From Bacteroidaceae bacterium (GTDB taxonomy: Bacteria; Bacteroidota; Bacteroidia; Bacteroidales; Bacteroidaceae), in NCBI GenBank assembly GCA_017960985.1, contig JAGCYD010000079.1:1-50304 (forward strand): a stretch of DNA of 50,304 nucleotides. The letters run 5' to 3'. The notes beneath the pieces were generated by a model. That model was given only the letters and a program-made list of their open reading frames with translations. It was not told the DNA's origin and did not search any database. Within the stretch, counting starts at the first letter, position 1; each line of letters opens with the position of its first letter. Positions 27,213 through 35,611 of this stretch are shown here, one piece after another. The position numbers and the translations under genes are program-made.

Positions 27213-29042
27213 TTGGCAAAACAGGATATCAATGAGTATCTACGGGGCATTGTTGGTAGTTTGCCCGACAGTCCTGGATGTTATCAGTATCTCGACGATA
27301 CAGGTACCATCATATATGTGGGTAAGGCCAAGCGCCTGCGTCGTCGTGTGGCCAGTTATTTCCAAAAAGAACATCAGAGCCTCAAGACAGCACGACTGGT
27401 AAGTAGCATACGCGATATAAAGTATATTGTCGTAAACACAGAGGAAGATGCGCTCCTTTTGGAGAATAATCTTATCAAGCAGTGGAATCCGAAATACAAC
27501 ATACTACTCAAGGACGGTAAGACTTATCCTTCGATTGTCGTCACGAACGAATACTTTCCCCGTATCTTTCAGACACGACGCATCAATAAGAAGTTTGGAA
27601 CCTATTTTGGTCCCTATAGCCATGTTCCCACGCTCCATGCCCTGTTGGAACTTCTGCAAAACCTTTATCCCATCCGCCGATGCAAAATACCCATCACGGC
27701 CGACGGCATCAAGTCGGGTCGGTATAGGGAATGTCTCGACTATCATATCAAGAACTGCATGGGGCCTTGTATAGGCAAGGTTAGTCACGAAACCTATATG
27801 CAGTGGATTGCAGAAGCCAAGGAAATCCTGAAGGGAAATACACGGGAAATAGAAAAGGCTTTGCGCCAGGAAATGCAGGCGTTGGCTGAAGAACTTCGTT
27901 TTGAAGAGGCAGAAGTGGCGAAGCGTAAATTGCTTTTGCTGGAGAATTATCGTAGCAAGAGCGAGGTAGTCAGCAGTGCGGTGCATAATGTAGATGTGTT
28001 CAATATCGAAACTACGGAGAAAGAAGCCTACATTAACTATCTGCATGTGACGAATGGTTGTATTACCCAGGCTTTTACTTTCGAGATAAAGAAGCGTCTT
28101 GATGAGTCACCAGAAGAACTATTAGTGCTTGGAATTGGTGAAATGCGAAAGCGCTATCCAAGTGAAAGTAAGGAAATTATCGTACCGTTCCCCGTGGAAC
28201 TTGAAATCGATGGTGTCACATTCTTTACTCCACAAAAGGGTGATAAGAAGACATTGCTGGAACTTTCCCGATTGAATGTCTTGCAATATAAAAAGGACCG
28301 GTTAAATCAGAGCGACAAACTGAATCCCGAGCAAAAGGGAGTGCGTTTGATGAAGGAATTGCAGTCCTTACTGGGAATGGAGAAGATGCCCGTTCAAATC
28401 GAATGTTTTGACAATTCCAATAGTCAGGGAACGGATGCGGTAGCAGCCTGTGTGGTCTTCCGAATGGGTAAGCCTTCCAAGAAGGATTATCGCAAATACA
28501 TTATCAAGACAGTAGAAGGTCCCGATGACTACGCCTCGATGCAAGAGGTAGTTCGCCGTCGGTATTCTCGATTAATGGGCGAGGAATCTCCGCTTCCCGA
28601 TTTGATTATAACGGATGGTGGGCGCGGACAGATGGAGGTGGTTCGTCAGGTAGTTGTCGATGAACTGGGGCTGAATATTCCTATTGCGGGTTTGGCCAAG
28701 GACAATAAGCATCGTACCCACGAACTGCTCTATGGTTTCCCGCCCCAGGTAGTCGGTATGAAGGTAGATTCTCCCTTATTCCATTTGCTGACCCATATTC
28801 AGGACGAGGTACATCGTTTTGCCATCACTTTCCACCGTGACAAACGAAGTAAACACCAGTTGGCATCTGAGCTCGATGGAATCAAGGGAATTGGTTCCAA
28901 AACACGGGAGCAGTTGATGCAGACCTTCCGTAGTGTGAAGCGTATCCGTGAAGCTTCCGAAGAACAGTTAAGTGCTGTTATAGGGGTTAATAAAGCTAAA
29001 ATTATACGGGAGGCATTTGCACAGAATAGTAAAATTGACTAA
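27213..29042 (+). CDS. uvrC: Excinuclease ABC subunit C
   Basis: 609 residues, starting with TTG directly after the apt stop. It makes both incisions in nucleotide excision repair. Seen in order: GIY-YIG nuclease (LPDSPGCYQYLD, IIYVGKAKRLRRRVASYF), the UVR motif near 'EMQALAEELRFEEAEVAKRK', the RNase H-like C-terminal nuclease (IECFDNSNSQGTDAVAACVV, LIITDGGRGQ, AKDNKHRT) and a terminal helix-hairpin-helix (LDGIKGIGSKTREQLMQTF, LSAVIGVNKAKIIRE). The TTG start and zero spacing suggest translation depends on ribosomes finishing apt. Confidence 0.96.
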   Translation: MAKQDINEYLRGIVGSLPDSPGCYQYLDDTGTIIYVGKAKRLRRRVASYFQKEHQSLKTARLVSSIRDIKYIVVNTEEDALLLENNLIKQWNPKYNILLKDGKTYPSIVVTNEYFPRIFQTRRINKKFGTYFGPYSHVPTLHALLELLQNLYPIRRCKIPITADGIKSGRYRECLDYHIKNCMGPCIGKVSHETYMQWIAEAKEILKGNTREIEKALRQEMQALAEELRFEEAEVAKRKLLLLENYRSKSEVVSSAVHNVDVFNIETTEKEAYINYLHVTNGCITQAFTFEIKKRLDESPEELLVLGIGEMRKRYPSESKEIIVPFPVELEIDGVTFFTPQKGDKKTLLELSRLNVLQYKKDRLNQSDKLNPEQKGVRLMKELQSLLGMEKMPVQIECFDNSNSQGTDAVAACVVFRMGKPSKKDYRKYIIKTVEGPDDYASMQEVVRRRYSRLMGEESPLPDLIITDGGRGQMEVVRQVVVDELGLNIPIAGLAKDNKHRTHELLYGFPPQVVGMKVDSPLFHLLTHIQDEVHRFAITFHRDKRSKHQLASELDGIKGIGSKTREQLMQTFRSVKRIREASEEQLSAVIGVNKAKIIREAFAQNSKID

Positions 29043-29071
29043 TATTGTGATGCAAATCTAAATCCTTCGTC

Positions 29072-29524
29072 ATGAGAGTTGTCATACAACGGGTAAGTCA
29101 TGCCAGCGTAACCATCGATGGAATCCAGAAAAGTTCCATTCAAACGGGATTTCTGGTTCTGCTGGGCGTTGAGGAGGCCGATACGCAGGAAGACATCGAC
29201 TGGCTTTGTCGGAAGATTGTGGCTTTGCGCGTTTTTGACGATGAAAACGGCGTAATGAATCGCAGCATCATGGAGGTTGGTGGCGATATCATCGTGGTCA
29301 GTCAGTTTACCCTCATGGCAAGTACAAAGAAAGGGAACCGTCCCAGTTATATTCGTGCAGCGGGTCATGCTACGGCTATTCCGATGTACGAAGTATTTTG
29401 CAAACAACTGTCGAATTTACTCGGGAAACCCGTTGGAACGGGAGAATTTGGTGCAGACATGAAAGTGGAATTGCTTAACGACGGACCTGTCACCATTTGT
29501 ATGGATACAAAGAATAAAGAATAA
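29072..29524 (+). CDS. dtd: D-aminoacyl-tRNA deacylase
   Basis: 150 residues, standard length. It removes D-amino acids and glycine mischarged on tRNA. The two signature motifs SQFTLMA and NDGPVT are present, the latter containing the Gly-Pro of the chiral-proofreading site (GPVT). Gap to uvrC is 29 nt and to the MazG-like gene 14 nt, so they are likely one transcript. Confidence 0.96.
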   Translation: MRVVIQRVSHASVTIDGIQKSSIQTGFLVLLGVEEADTQEDIDWLCRKIVALRVFDDENGVMNRSIMEVGGDIIVVSQFTLMASTKKGNRPSYIRAAGHATAIPMYEVFCKQLSNLLGKPVGTGEFGADMKVELLNDGPVTICMDTKNKE

Positions 29525-29538
29525 AGGGAAAGTTAATT

Positions 29539-29877
29539 ATGAATGATGAATTAACCATACGAGAGGCGCAGGAACGAGTTGATGCGTGGATAAAGGAATA
29601 TGGAGTGCGCTATTTCAGCGAACTTACCAATATGGCTGTGCTTACCGAAGAGGTAGGTGAGTTAGCGCGTGTGATAGCCCGCAAGTATGGTGACCAAAGT
29701 TTTAAGGCCGGTGAATCCGACAATTTAAGCGAGGAAATGGCCGATGTGCTATGGGTACTTATATGTCTGGCTAACCAGACAGGTGTGGATCTGACCGAGG
29801 CACTGCAACAAAGCATCGAAAAGAAAACAAATCGAGATAAGGAACGCCATAAAAACAACCCCAAATTAACTTGTTAA
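29539..29877 (+). CDS. MazG-like nucleotide pyrophosphohydrolase
   Basis: 112 residues, a single all-alpha NTP-PPase domain. The EExxE-12-28-ExxD metal site is seen as LTEEVGELARVIARKYGD followed by LSEEMADVLWVLICLAN. It probably hydrolyses a (d)NTP or a modified nucleotide in the cytoplasm as a house-cleaning enzyme. It lies between dtd and deoC. Confidence 0.9.
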   Translation: MNDELTIREAQERVDAWIKEYGVRYFSELTNMAVLTEEVGELARVIARKYGDQSFKAGESDNLSEEMADVLWVLICLANQTGVDLTEALQQSIEKKTNRDKERHKNNPKLTC

Positions 29878-29896
29878 ACCCTTAAACAATATAATT

Positions 29897-30835
29897 ATGA
29901 GTGAAAATCATTGTGGATGCGGTCATCATCACGACCACGAATACGAAGTAGGAATGGACAAGTACGAGCAAGTTCTGGCTCAGTATGAGACCCATTTGAA
30001 TGACGAGGAGATTGCAGCGAAAGTTGCCCGCCTCACCGAGAAAAGGGTTCCCGAGAACGATACAGTAGAGGTCAAGAAATTCTTGATGGGAAGTGTCGAA
30101 CTAACGACCCTGAAGACAACTGATAGTGAAGAGAGTGTGTTGAAGTTCACGGAGCGTGTCAATGACTTCGCCGATGCCTATCCGGCTCTGCCTCATGTTG
30201 CCACGATTTGTGTCTATCCCTGTTTTGCCAGCATCGTTAGTCAAAGTCTCGAAGTGGAGGGTGTCGAAGTGGCTTGTGTCAGCGGAAGTTTCCCTTCGTC
30301 TCAGGCACTCCTTGAAGTGAAGGTTGCCGAAACGGCATTGGCTGTTCGCGATGGTGCCACGGAAATCGACATGGTACTGAGCGTGGGTAAGTTCCTCAGT
30401 GGAGATTACGAAACCGTTTGCGATGAAATCTCCGAACTCAAGGCCATCTGTGGAGAAAGAAAACTGAAGGTGATTTTAGAGACCGGTTTGCTGGGTAGTG
30501 CAGAGAATATCAAAAAGGCAAGCATCCTTGCCATGTGTGCCGGAGCAGATTACATCAAGACGAGTACTGGAAAGGAAAAACCCGCCGCAACTCCCGAGGC
30601 TGCGTATGTCATGTGCCAGGCCATTAAGGAGTATTACGAGAAGACGGGAATCCAGATTGGTTTCAAACCAGCCGGTGGTCTCAACACCGTTCATGATGCA
30701 CTCGTATATTATACGATTGTAAAAGAAATTCTCGGCGAGCAGTGGCTGACCAATCAGTATCTCCGTCTCGGCACAAGTCGTCTGGCCAACCTCTTGTTGA
30801 GTGAGGTCGAAGGTCAGGAGATAAAATTCTTCTGA
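29897..30835 (+). CDS. deoC: Deoxyribose-phosphate aldolase with His-rich N-terminal extension
   Basis: 312 residues. It cleaves deoxyribose 5-phosphate to glyceraldehyde 3-phosphate and acetaldehyde in deoxynucleoside breakdown. The TIM-barrel is clear: 'VATICVYPCFASIV', 'GATEIDMVLSVG', 'KVILETGLL', the Schiff-base Lys in 'GADYIKTSTGKE', and 'QIGFKPAGGLNT'. About 60 extra N-terminal residues begin CGCGHHHDHEYE, a probable metal-binding patch not needed by the standard aldolase. It is the last gene of the mnmG-deoC run. Confidence 0.94.
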   Translation: MSENHCGCGHHHDHEYEVGMDKYEQVLAQYETHLNDEEIAAKVARLTEKRVPENDTVEVKKFLMGSVELTTLKTTDSEESVLKFTERVNDFADAYPALPHVATICVYPCFASIVSQSLEVEGVEVACVSGSFPSSQALLEVKVAETALAVRDGATEIDMVLSVGKFLSGDYETVCDEISELKAICGERKLKVILETGLLGSAENIKKASILAMCAGADYIKTSTGKEKPAATPEAAYVMCQAIKEYYEKTGIQIGFKPAGGLNTVHDALVYYTIVKEILGEQWLTNQYLRLGTSRLANLLLSEVEGQEIKFF

Positions 30836-30986
30836 TTTTGGTGCCTTGAGGTTGCGATATTCACGGCCACTTATACGGAAGAAAAGTTCTGCGCGATTCT
30901 CAGAGGGTCAAGATTTGACATAAAGCACTGATTCACTGCAGATAACGCACAAATTATTTAGATAACAAAAACAAGTCATTTAGAGA

Positions 30987-31853
30987 ATGAAGACCCTAAA
31001 ACTATTATTTTTTGCCTTTTTGGTCGTTTCGTTGAGTTCTTGTGTCGTGAGCAAGAAGAAATACGAGATTGCAGAAAACGGAAGACTGGCAGCATTGTTT
31101 AGTTGCGACAGTTTGGCCGATGTGCTCGAAGCATCTCGTGCCGACTATGCTGCACTGTTAGGAAATTACAACAACCTCACCCGCGAGCGCGACAATCTCA
31201 AGGCTGACACGACACAACTCCGCAAGGGATTGCGAAACTATCAGTCGATGCTGAATGCCAACCAAAGTGAGAATGCCAATCTGGCTGCCCAGCTTCTCCA
31301 GCGACAGAAAGAACTGAACGAACACGAGGAGACCATCAAGCAGTTGCAGAGAGTCATCAACGACCAAAATGCCCGTGTGAAGAGTCTGTTGGACAATGTC
31401 AAGTCAGCCCTGACGGGATTCAGCAGCGACGAACTGAGTGTTCGCGAGGAGGGTGGCAAGGTCTATGTGGCTATGAGCGACAAGTTATTGTTTGAGTCGG
31501 GTAAGGCCGTTGTCAATGAACAGGGAAAGAATGCCCTCGGCAAGTTGGCAGGTGTGCTGAACAAACAGACCGATATTGACATCTATATCGAGGGACACAC
31601 CGATTCCGTACCCATCAATACACCTGTATTCAAGGACAACTGGGATTTGAGTGTCATTCGTGCCACCAGTGTGGTTCGCATCTTGACAGAGACCTATGCC
31701 GTGAACCCCTTACAGATTCAGCCCTGCGGTCGTGGCGAGTTCAGGCCTGTGGACACCAACACCACCAGCGAGGGTCGTGCCCGCAACCGTCGGACGGAGA
31801 TTATCATTGCTCCGAAACTCGATAAACTCTACGAATTGATTTCCGCTCAGTAA
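30987..31853 (+). CDS. OmpA-family peptidoglycan-associated lipoprotein
   Basis: 288 residues. A lipoprotein signal (LVVSLSSC) is followed by a long coiled coil (about 60-135: LTRERDNLKADTTQLRKGLR and further Gln/Leu/Glu heptads). The C-terminal OmpA domain (about 150-280) shows 'DKLLFESGKAVVN', 'DIYIEGHTDSVPI', 'WDLSVIRATSVVRIL' and 'RARNRRTEIII'. It probably links the outer membrane to peptidoglycan across a coiled-coil spacer. The 150 bases upstream show no clear promoter box. It converges on the polyprenyl synthase gene. Confidence 0.88.
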   Translation: MKTLKLLFFAFLVVSLSSCVVSKKKYEIAENGRLAALFSCDSLADVLEASRADYAALLGNYNNLTRERDNLKADTTQLRKGLRNYQSMLNANQSENANLAAQLLQRQKELNEHEETIKQLQRVINDQNARVKSLLDNVKSALTGFSSDELSVREEGGKVYVAMSDKLLFESGKAVVNEQGKNALGKLAGVLNKQTDIDIYIEGHTDSVPINTPVFKDNWDLSVIRATSVVRILTETYAVNPLQIQPCGRGEFRPVDTNTTSEGRARNRRTEIIIAPKLDKLYELISAQ

Positions 31854-31868
31854 GGCGGTTGGGTAGGA

Positions 31869-32849
31869 TTATTTTTCCCTACCGACGACAAAATTCACAT
31901 AGGAAGCCAGAGATTCGGCAATGGCCGGGTCTCGGCTTTCTGCGTTAGGTAGGGCATCCAATGCGCGCTGGGAATACTTTGCCATCGCTTCGCGAGTATA
32001 TGCAATACCCCCTTGTGTAAGGGCAAAGTCTACCAGTTGCTGTATCTCCGTTTCGCTGGCTTCGCCCTGTCTTACACGCATCGCCAGTGCAAACATCTGC
32101 TCATTTTTCGAGGCCAGTAGGGCATGGATGACGGGCAGGGTCAGTTTCCCCTCCTTCATGTCATTCCCCGTCGGTTTGCCCGTATTGTTCTGCTGGTCGT
32201 AGTCGAAGATATCGTCCCGCAGTTGGAAGCATGTTCCTACGGCTTTCCCAAACGCCTCAAGTCCTTTCACTTCCTCGTCGCTACCGCCAGCCAGGAAGGC
32301 TCCTGCCTTGGCACAAGTGATGAATAGCGCTGCCGTTTTCTTGCGGATTACCTCGTAATAGTCCTCCTCGGAGATCGTCTTTTTGTCCGTATTGGCAATC
32401 TGCAGCAGCTCCCCGTCGCTTAAGGTCTGTCCCAGTTCCGACACCCAGGTCACCACCTGTGTGCTTCCCGTTGCAGCAGCATGGTAGAGCGCCTTCGATA
32501 GCAGGAAGTCCCCCACGAGCACCGCGATATGATTGTTCAGTAGGGCATTCACCGACTTCTGTCCGCGTCGTCTGTCGCTATGGTCCACCACATCGTCGTG
32601 TACCAGGCTTGCTGTATGCAGCAGTTCCAGTGCCACCGCCGTATGCAACACGGCCTCGTTCACCTTGCCCACATACCTTGCCGACAATAGGACCAGAATC
32701 GGACGAACCAACTTCCCCGGGCGTTGCAGCAGGTGATTGATGGCCAATTGCAACAGGGGATTTTCCTGTTGCAGCGTCTGCTCAAACAGTTGGCGATACG
32801 CCTGCAAATCGCCCTCAATCGGACGGCAAATCTCGGATAGTTGATTCAT
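31869..32849 (-). CDS. Trans-polyprenyl diphosphate synthase
   Basis: 326 residues, a class I prenyltransferase condensing isopentenyl units. The first Asp motif is DDVVD (LVHDDVVDHSDRRRGQ), with small residues upstream that favour a long chain; the second is DDIFD (QLRDDIFDYDQQNN). It most likely makes the side chain of menaquinone (ispB/hepT-like). A -7 box TAATTTTG lies on the minus strand at 32876-32869. The start is separated from the divergent island kinase gene by nearly 600 bp of repeat-rich DNA. Confidence 0.92.
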   Translation of the reverse strand: MNQLSEICRPIEGDLQAYRQLFEQTLQQENPLLQLAINHLLQRPGKLVRPILVLLSARYVGKVNEAVLHTAVALELLHTASLVHDDVVDHSDRRRGQKSVNALLNNHIAVLVGDFLLSKALYHAAATGSTQVVTWVSELGQTLSDGELLQIANTDKKTISEEDYYEVIRKKTAALFITCAKAGAFLAGGSDEEVKGLEAFGKAVGTCFQLRDDIFDYDQQNNTGKPTGNDMKEGKLTLPVIHALLASKNEQMFALAMRVRQGEASETEIQQLVDFALTQGGIAYTREAMAKYSQRALDALPNAESRDPAIAESLASYVNFVVGREK

Positions 32850-32949
32850 TTATTTATATTTATCGGTACAAAATTAATAAAATATCGCGGATATAGATGC
32901 CTATATCCCCAATCTTTTTCTCGTTTGGTATTCAGACTTAGTTCAATCC

Positions 32950-33281
32950 AACCTGCTTAGGTCGGCCTCGCAACCTGCCCAGCTTTGACCTCCAACCTGC
33001 GCTGACCTGACCCTTAACCTGCGCAGGTTGGAACCCCGACCGGCGCCAGACAGGCTCTCAACCCGCCCGAGACGGTATCGTAACTGGCGCCAGACCAACC
33101 TCCAACTGGCGCCAGTCCGACCTTTGTCTGGCGCCAGACTAACCCTTGCCTGGCGCCAGCCTTTTTCGACACCCTCCACAATAGTATTTCGAGAGTTTTT
33201 GAAATAGTATCTCGTCAAAAAATCAACACCGTTGATTCTTAAAATCATTAGTGTTGATTTTCGAAATCATTACCGTTGATT
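32950..33281. repeat. 22-bp-periodic array of palindromic cores
   Basis: Ten consecutive units start at 32950, 32972, 32994, 33016, 33038, 33060, 33082, 33104, 33126 and 33148, exactly 22 bp apart. Each has a roughly 12-bp core and a variable 10-bp spacer. Cores drift from AACCTGC (first four; 33016-33029 is the perfect palindrome AACCTGCGCAGGTT) to CTGGCGCCAG (perfect palindrome at 33038-, 33082-, 33104-, 33126- and 33148-units). After a phase slip come AATAGTAT[T/C]TCG at 33180 and 33203, then three units of AATCA-n5-GTTGATT type at 33221, 33243 and 33265, again 22 bp apart. Confidence 0.85.
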
Positions 33282-33346
33282 TTATAAGGGTAAAGCGTCT
33301 AAAAATCAGTAGTACATTATTTATTGATTTATAGTCTATTGTATTT

Positions 33347-33361
33347 TCACAAGCCTTGTGA
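33347..33361. repeat. 15-bp palindrome TCACAAGCCTTGTGA, left side of island
   Basis: A perfect 7-bp inverted repeat around a central C. The same sequence with the opposite centre base is at 40586-40600, just after the last island gene. Confidence 0.85.
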
Positions 33362-33406
33362 TAAATTATATTAAATATAATGATATGTTTTTGTAATTTT
33401 TTTCCT

Positions 33407-33414
33407 TAACTTTA
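33407..33414 (+). promoter_or_regulatory. -7-like box TAACTTTA for the island operon
   Basis: One base off TAnnTTTG and 18 nt before ATG 33433. The same TAACTTTACG sequence precedes the small gene at 40887. No well-spaced -33 box, so expression may need an activator. Confidence 0.45.
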
Positions 33415-33432
33415 CGACCAAAACCCTATACC

Positions 33433-35565
33433 ATGAACTATCCTTTGATATCAGAATACATTGAGGCCATTAAATCGGCAGAGGATAATTTTGATGAGTT
33501 GAATTACCTTAGGCCAGTGTTGGACAATGAAGGACAACCAGTAATGACAAGTGGTAACTTTGCCGTTGTGTTTAAGATGAAGGACGAACGGGACGGGAAG
33601 TTCTATGCCGTAAAGTGTTTCATAAGGGAGCAAGAAGGCCGAACGGAGGCATATAAATTGATAGCAGAGGAATTGGAGAATGTGGATTCACCTTATCTCG
33701 TACCCATCCGTTTTTTGGAAAGGGAATTGTTTGTGGATACTCAACAAACTGGTGAAACAGAATTTCCTGTTTTACTGATGGATTGGGTCGATGGTCAACC
33801 GCTTGATAAGTATTTGCGTGAGAATATATATAATCAAAATACACGAAGATGGGTTTATTGTATATTTTGTCTAATGGCAGATTGGTTAATACAACAGCCT
33901 TTTGCCCATGGTGATTTGAAACCCGACAATATACTTGTCCGTGAAGATGGGAGTCTCGTTCTAGTAGATTATGACGGGATGTATGTCCCTGCCATGAAAG
34001 GGCAGAAAGCCCGAGAACTTGGTTCTCCCGATTTTCGTCATCCGTTGCGTACAGAGGCCGACTTTAATGCCCAGATAGACGATTTCTCGATTGCAACCAT
34101 ACTATTATCAATCAAAGCTATCGTAATTTCCCCTAATCTAATTAACAAATGCAAAAAAGACAGTTCTCTTTTGCTTCATGTTGATGACTATGTAAATCAG
34201 TTAAACACGGAAATAGGGCATTCCATATTGGAACTGAAGCGCGATAATAAGGATTTGGATAGAATCTATTTGCTCTTTATGAATATTCTTACAAATAATA
34301 CTTTGTACAGAGAACTCTACAATGAAGTAATACAAACCAACTGGGAAGAAAATACAGAGTTTATACATGATTGGGCAAAAAAAGTATGTCATGAAGGTGA
34401 GGGAGAAAACCTATTTTTATCGTATCATTTATTTTATCAATTATCACTTAGAGGATTTGAAGAATCAAGAGTTTGTTTATCTTGTTGTTTGATGAAAGGC
34501 TATGGATGTATTAAAAACGAAAAAATAGGTTTTTTAATGCGTTATGATTCAGCCCAAAAAGGTAACAGACGGGCACAACGTGTACTGGGTAGTTCTTATA
34601 GATGGGGCTGGGGCGTTCAAAAGGACTTAGAAAAGGCGGTTGAATGGTACACGAAGGCTGCAGAGCAGGGAGATGTAACGGCGCAATATAACTTAGGTAT
34701 TTGTTATTTTTGTGGAAAAGGTGTTGATAGGGACGAAAAAAAGGCGGTTGAATGGTACACGAAGGCAGCAGAGCAGGGAGATGTAGATGCGCAATATAGC
34801 TTAGGCAAGTGTTATTATTATGGGCGCGGCGTAGAAGAGGACTTTGAAAAAGCGATGGAATGGAACGCAAAAGCGGTAAAACAGGGCCATACAAAAGCCC
34901 AAGAAATTATGTTTACATACTATGGACAACTGGCACAGCTGCTCTTACATCCAAAGCATATAGATGCGCAATATAACTTAGGTATTTGTTATTATTGTGG
35001 AAAAGGTGTTGATAGGGACGAAAAAAAGGCGGTTAAATGGTACACGGAGGCTGCAGAGCAGGGGTATGCAAGAGCACAATGTAGTTTAGGATACTGCTAT
35101 GAATATGGCAAAGGCGTAGAACAGGACTTAGAAAAGGCGGTTGAATGGTACACGAAGGCAGCAACACACGGAAATGTAACGGCACAAACTAATTTGGGCT
35201 CTTGTTATTATTTTGGGATAGGCGTCCAAAAGGACAAAGAAAAGGCTGTAGAATGGTACACGAAGGCTGCAGAGCAAGGGTATGCAAGAGCACAACATAT
35301 TTTAGGAAGTTGTTATGACTGTGGTGGAGGCGTAGAACAGGACTTAGAAAAGGCAGTGGAATGGTACACTAAGGCTGCAGAGCAGGGAGATGTTGGTGCG
35401 CAATACGATTTGGGTGTTTGTTATGAATATGGGCAAGGCGTTCAAAAGGACTTAGAAAAGGCGGTTGAATGGTACACGAAGGCTGTGGAGAAGGGCTGTA
35501 AAATAAGTGTTGGGTTTAAATTCAAGAAACTATCCTTTTTCTTTATGAGAAGCACTATGACTTGA
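33433..35565 (+). CDS. Eukaryotic-type Ser/Thr kinase with C-terminal Sel1 repeats
   Basis: 710 residues, no signal or membrane segment. Kinase domain about 20-330: Gly-loop SGNFAVVF (40-47), K61 in AVKCF, HGDLKPDN (159-166) with D161 and N166, and DYDG (179-182) in place of DFG; all residues needed for phosphotransfer are present. Residues about 385-690 hold about eight Sel1-like repeats of 36 residues (GVQKDLEKAVEWYTKAAEQG type), a protein-binding solenoid; one is interrupted by an irregular insert near residues 495-510. The last roughly 20 residues leave the repeat pattern. Copies are nearly identical at DNA level, a sign of recent duplication. First gene of the island operon; probably the kinase arm opposite the PP2C gene. 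Confidence 0.85.
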   Translation: MNYPLISEYIEAIKSAEDNFDELNYLRPVLDNEGQPVMTSGNFAVVFKMKDERDGKFYAVKCFIREQEGRTEAYKLIAEELENVDSPYLVPIRFLERELFVDTQQTGETEFPVLLMDWVDGQPLDKYLRENIYNQNTRRWVYCIFCLMADWLIQQPFAHGDLKPDNILVREDGSLVLVDYDGMYVPAMKGQKARELGSPDFRHPLRTEADFNAQIDDFSIATILLSIKAIVISPNLINKCKKDSSLLLHVDDYVNQLNTEIGHSILELKRDNKDLDRIYLLFMNILTNNTLYRELYNEVIQTNWEENTEFIHDWAKKVCHEGEGENLFLSYHLFYQLSLRGFEESRVCLSCCLMKGYGCIKNEKIGFLMRYDSAQKGNRRAQRVLGSSYRWGWGVQKDLEKAVEWYTKAAEQGDVTAQYNLGICYFCGKGVDRDEKKAVEWYTKAAEQGDVDAQYSLGKCYYYGRGVEEDFEKAMEWNAKAVKQGHTKAQEIMFTYYGQLAQLLLHPKHIDAQYNLGICYYCGKGVDRDEKKAVKWYTEAAEQGYARAQCSLGYCYEYGKGVEQDLEKAVEWYTKAATHGNVTAQTNLGSCYYFGIGVQKDKEKAVEWYTKAAEQGYARAQHILGSCYDCGGGVEQDLEKAVEWYTKAAEQGDVGAQYDLGVCYEYGQGVQKDLEKAVEWYTKAVEKGCKISVGFKFKKLSFFFMRSTMT
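34600..35500 (+). repeat. 108-bp tandem repeats coding the Sel1 solenoid
   Basis: Segments such as the one coding KAVEWYTKAAEQGD recur at about 108-bp steps with few silent differences (for example around 34636, 34744, 35136, 35244, 35352 and 35460). Repeat-number change by recombination is likely. Confidence 0.75.
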
Positions 35566-35611
35566 AAAACATGTAAGTAGAACAACAATAGAAAATGCAA
35601 CTTTGACGGTA

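Larger units (their letters stand above)
32850..33432. other. 583-bp intergenic region packed with repeats
   Basis: No credible gene. It holds the polyprenyl synthase promoter (32869-32876, minus), a 22-bp-periodic array (32950-33281), a 15-bp palindrome (33347-33361) and a -7-like TAACTTTA box (33407-33414) ahead of the kinase gene. Base composition changes from GC-rich (32950-33160) to very AT-rich (33230-33420). Confidence 0.8.

Noticed and set aside
31861-31885. Bidirectional terminator between the OmpA lipoprotein and polyprenyl synthase genes
   Set aside because: GGTAGG/CCTACC gives only a six-base stem and overlaps the synthase coding end; too weak to call.
32950-33160. Possible CRISPR array
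   Set aside because: Cores of about 12 bp with 10-bp spacers are far too short, cores drift in sequence, and no cas genes are nearby.
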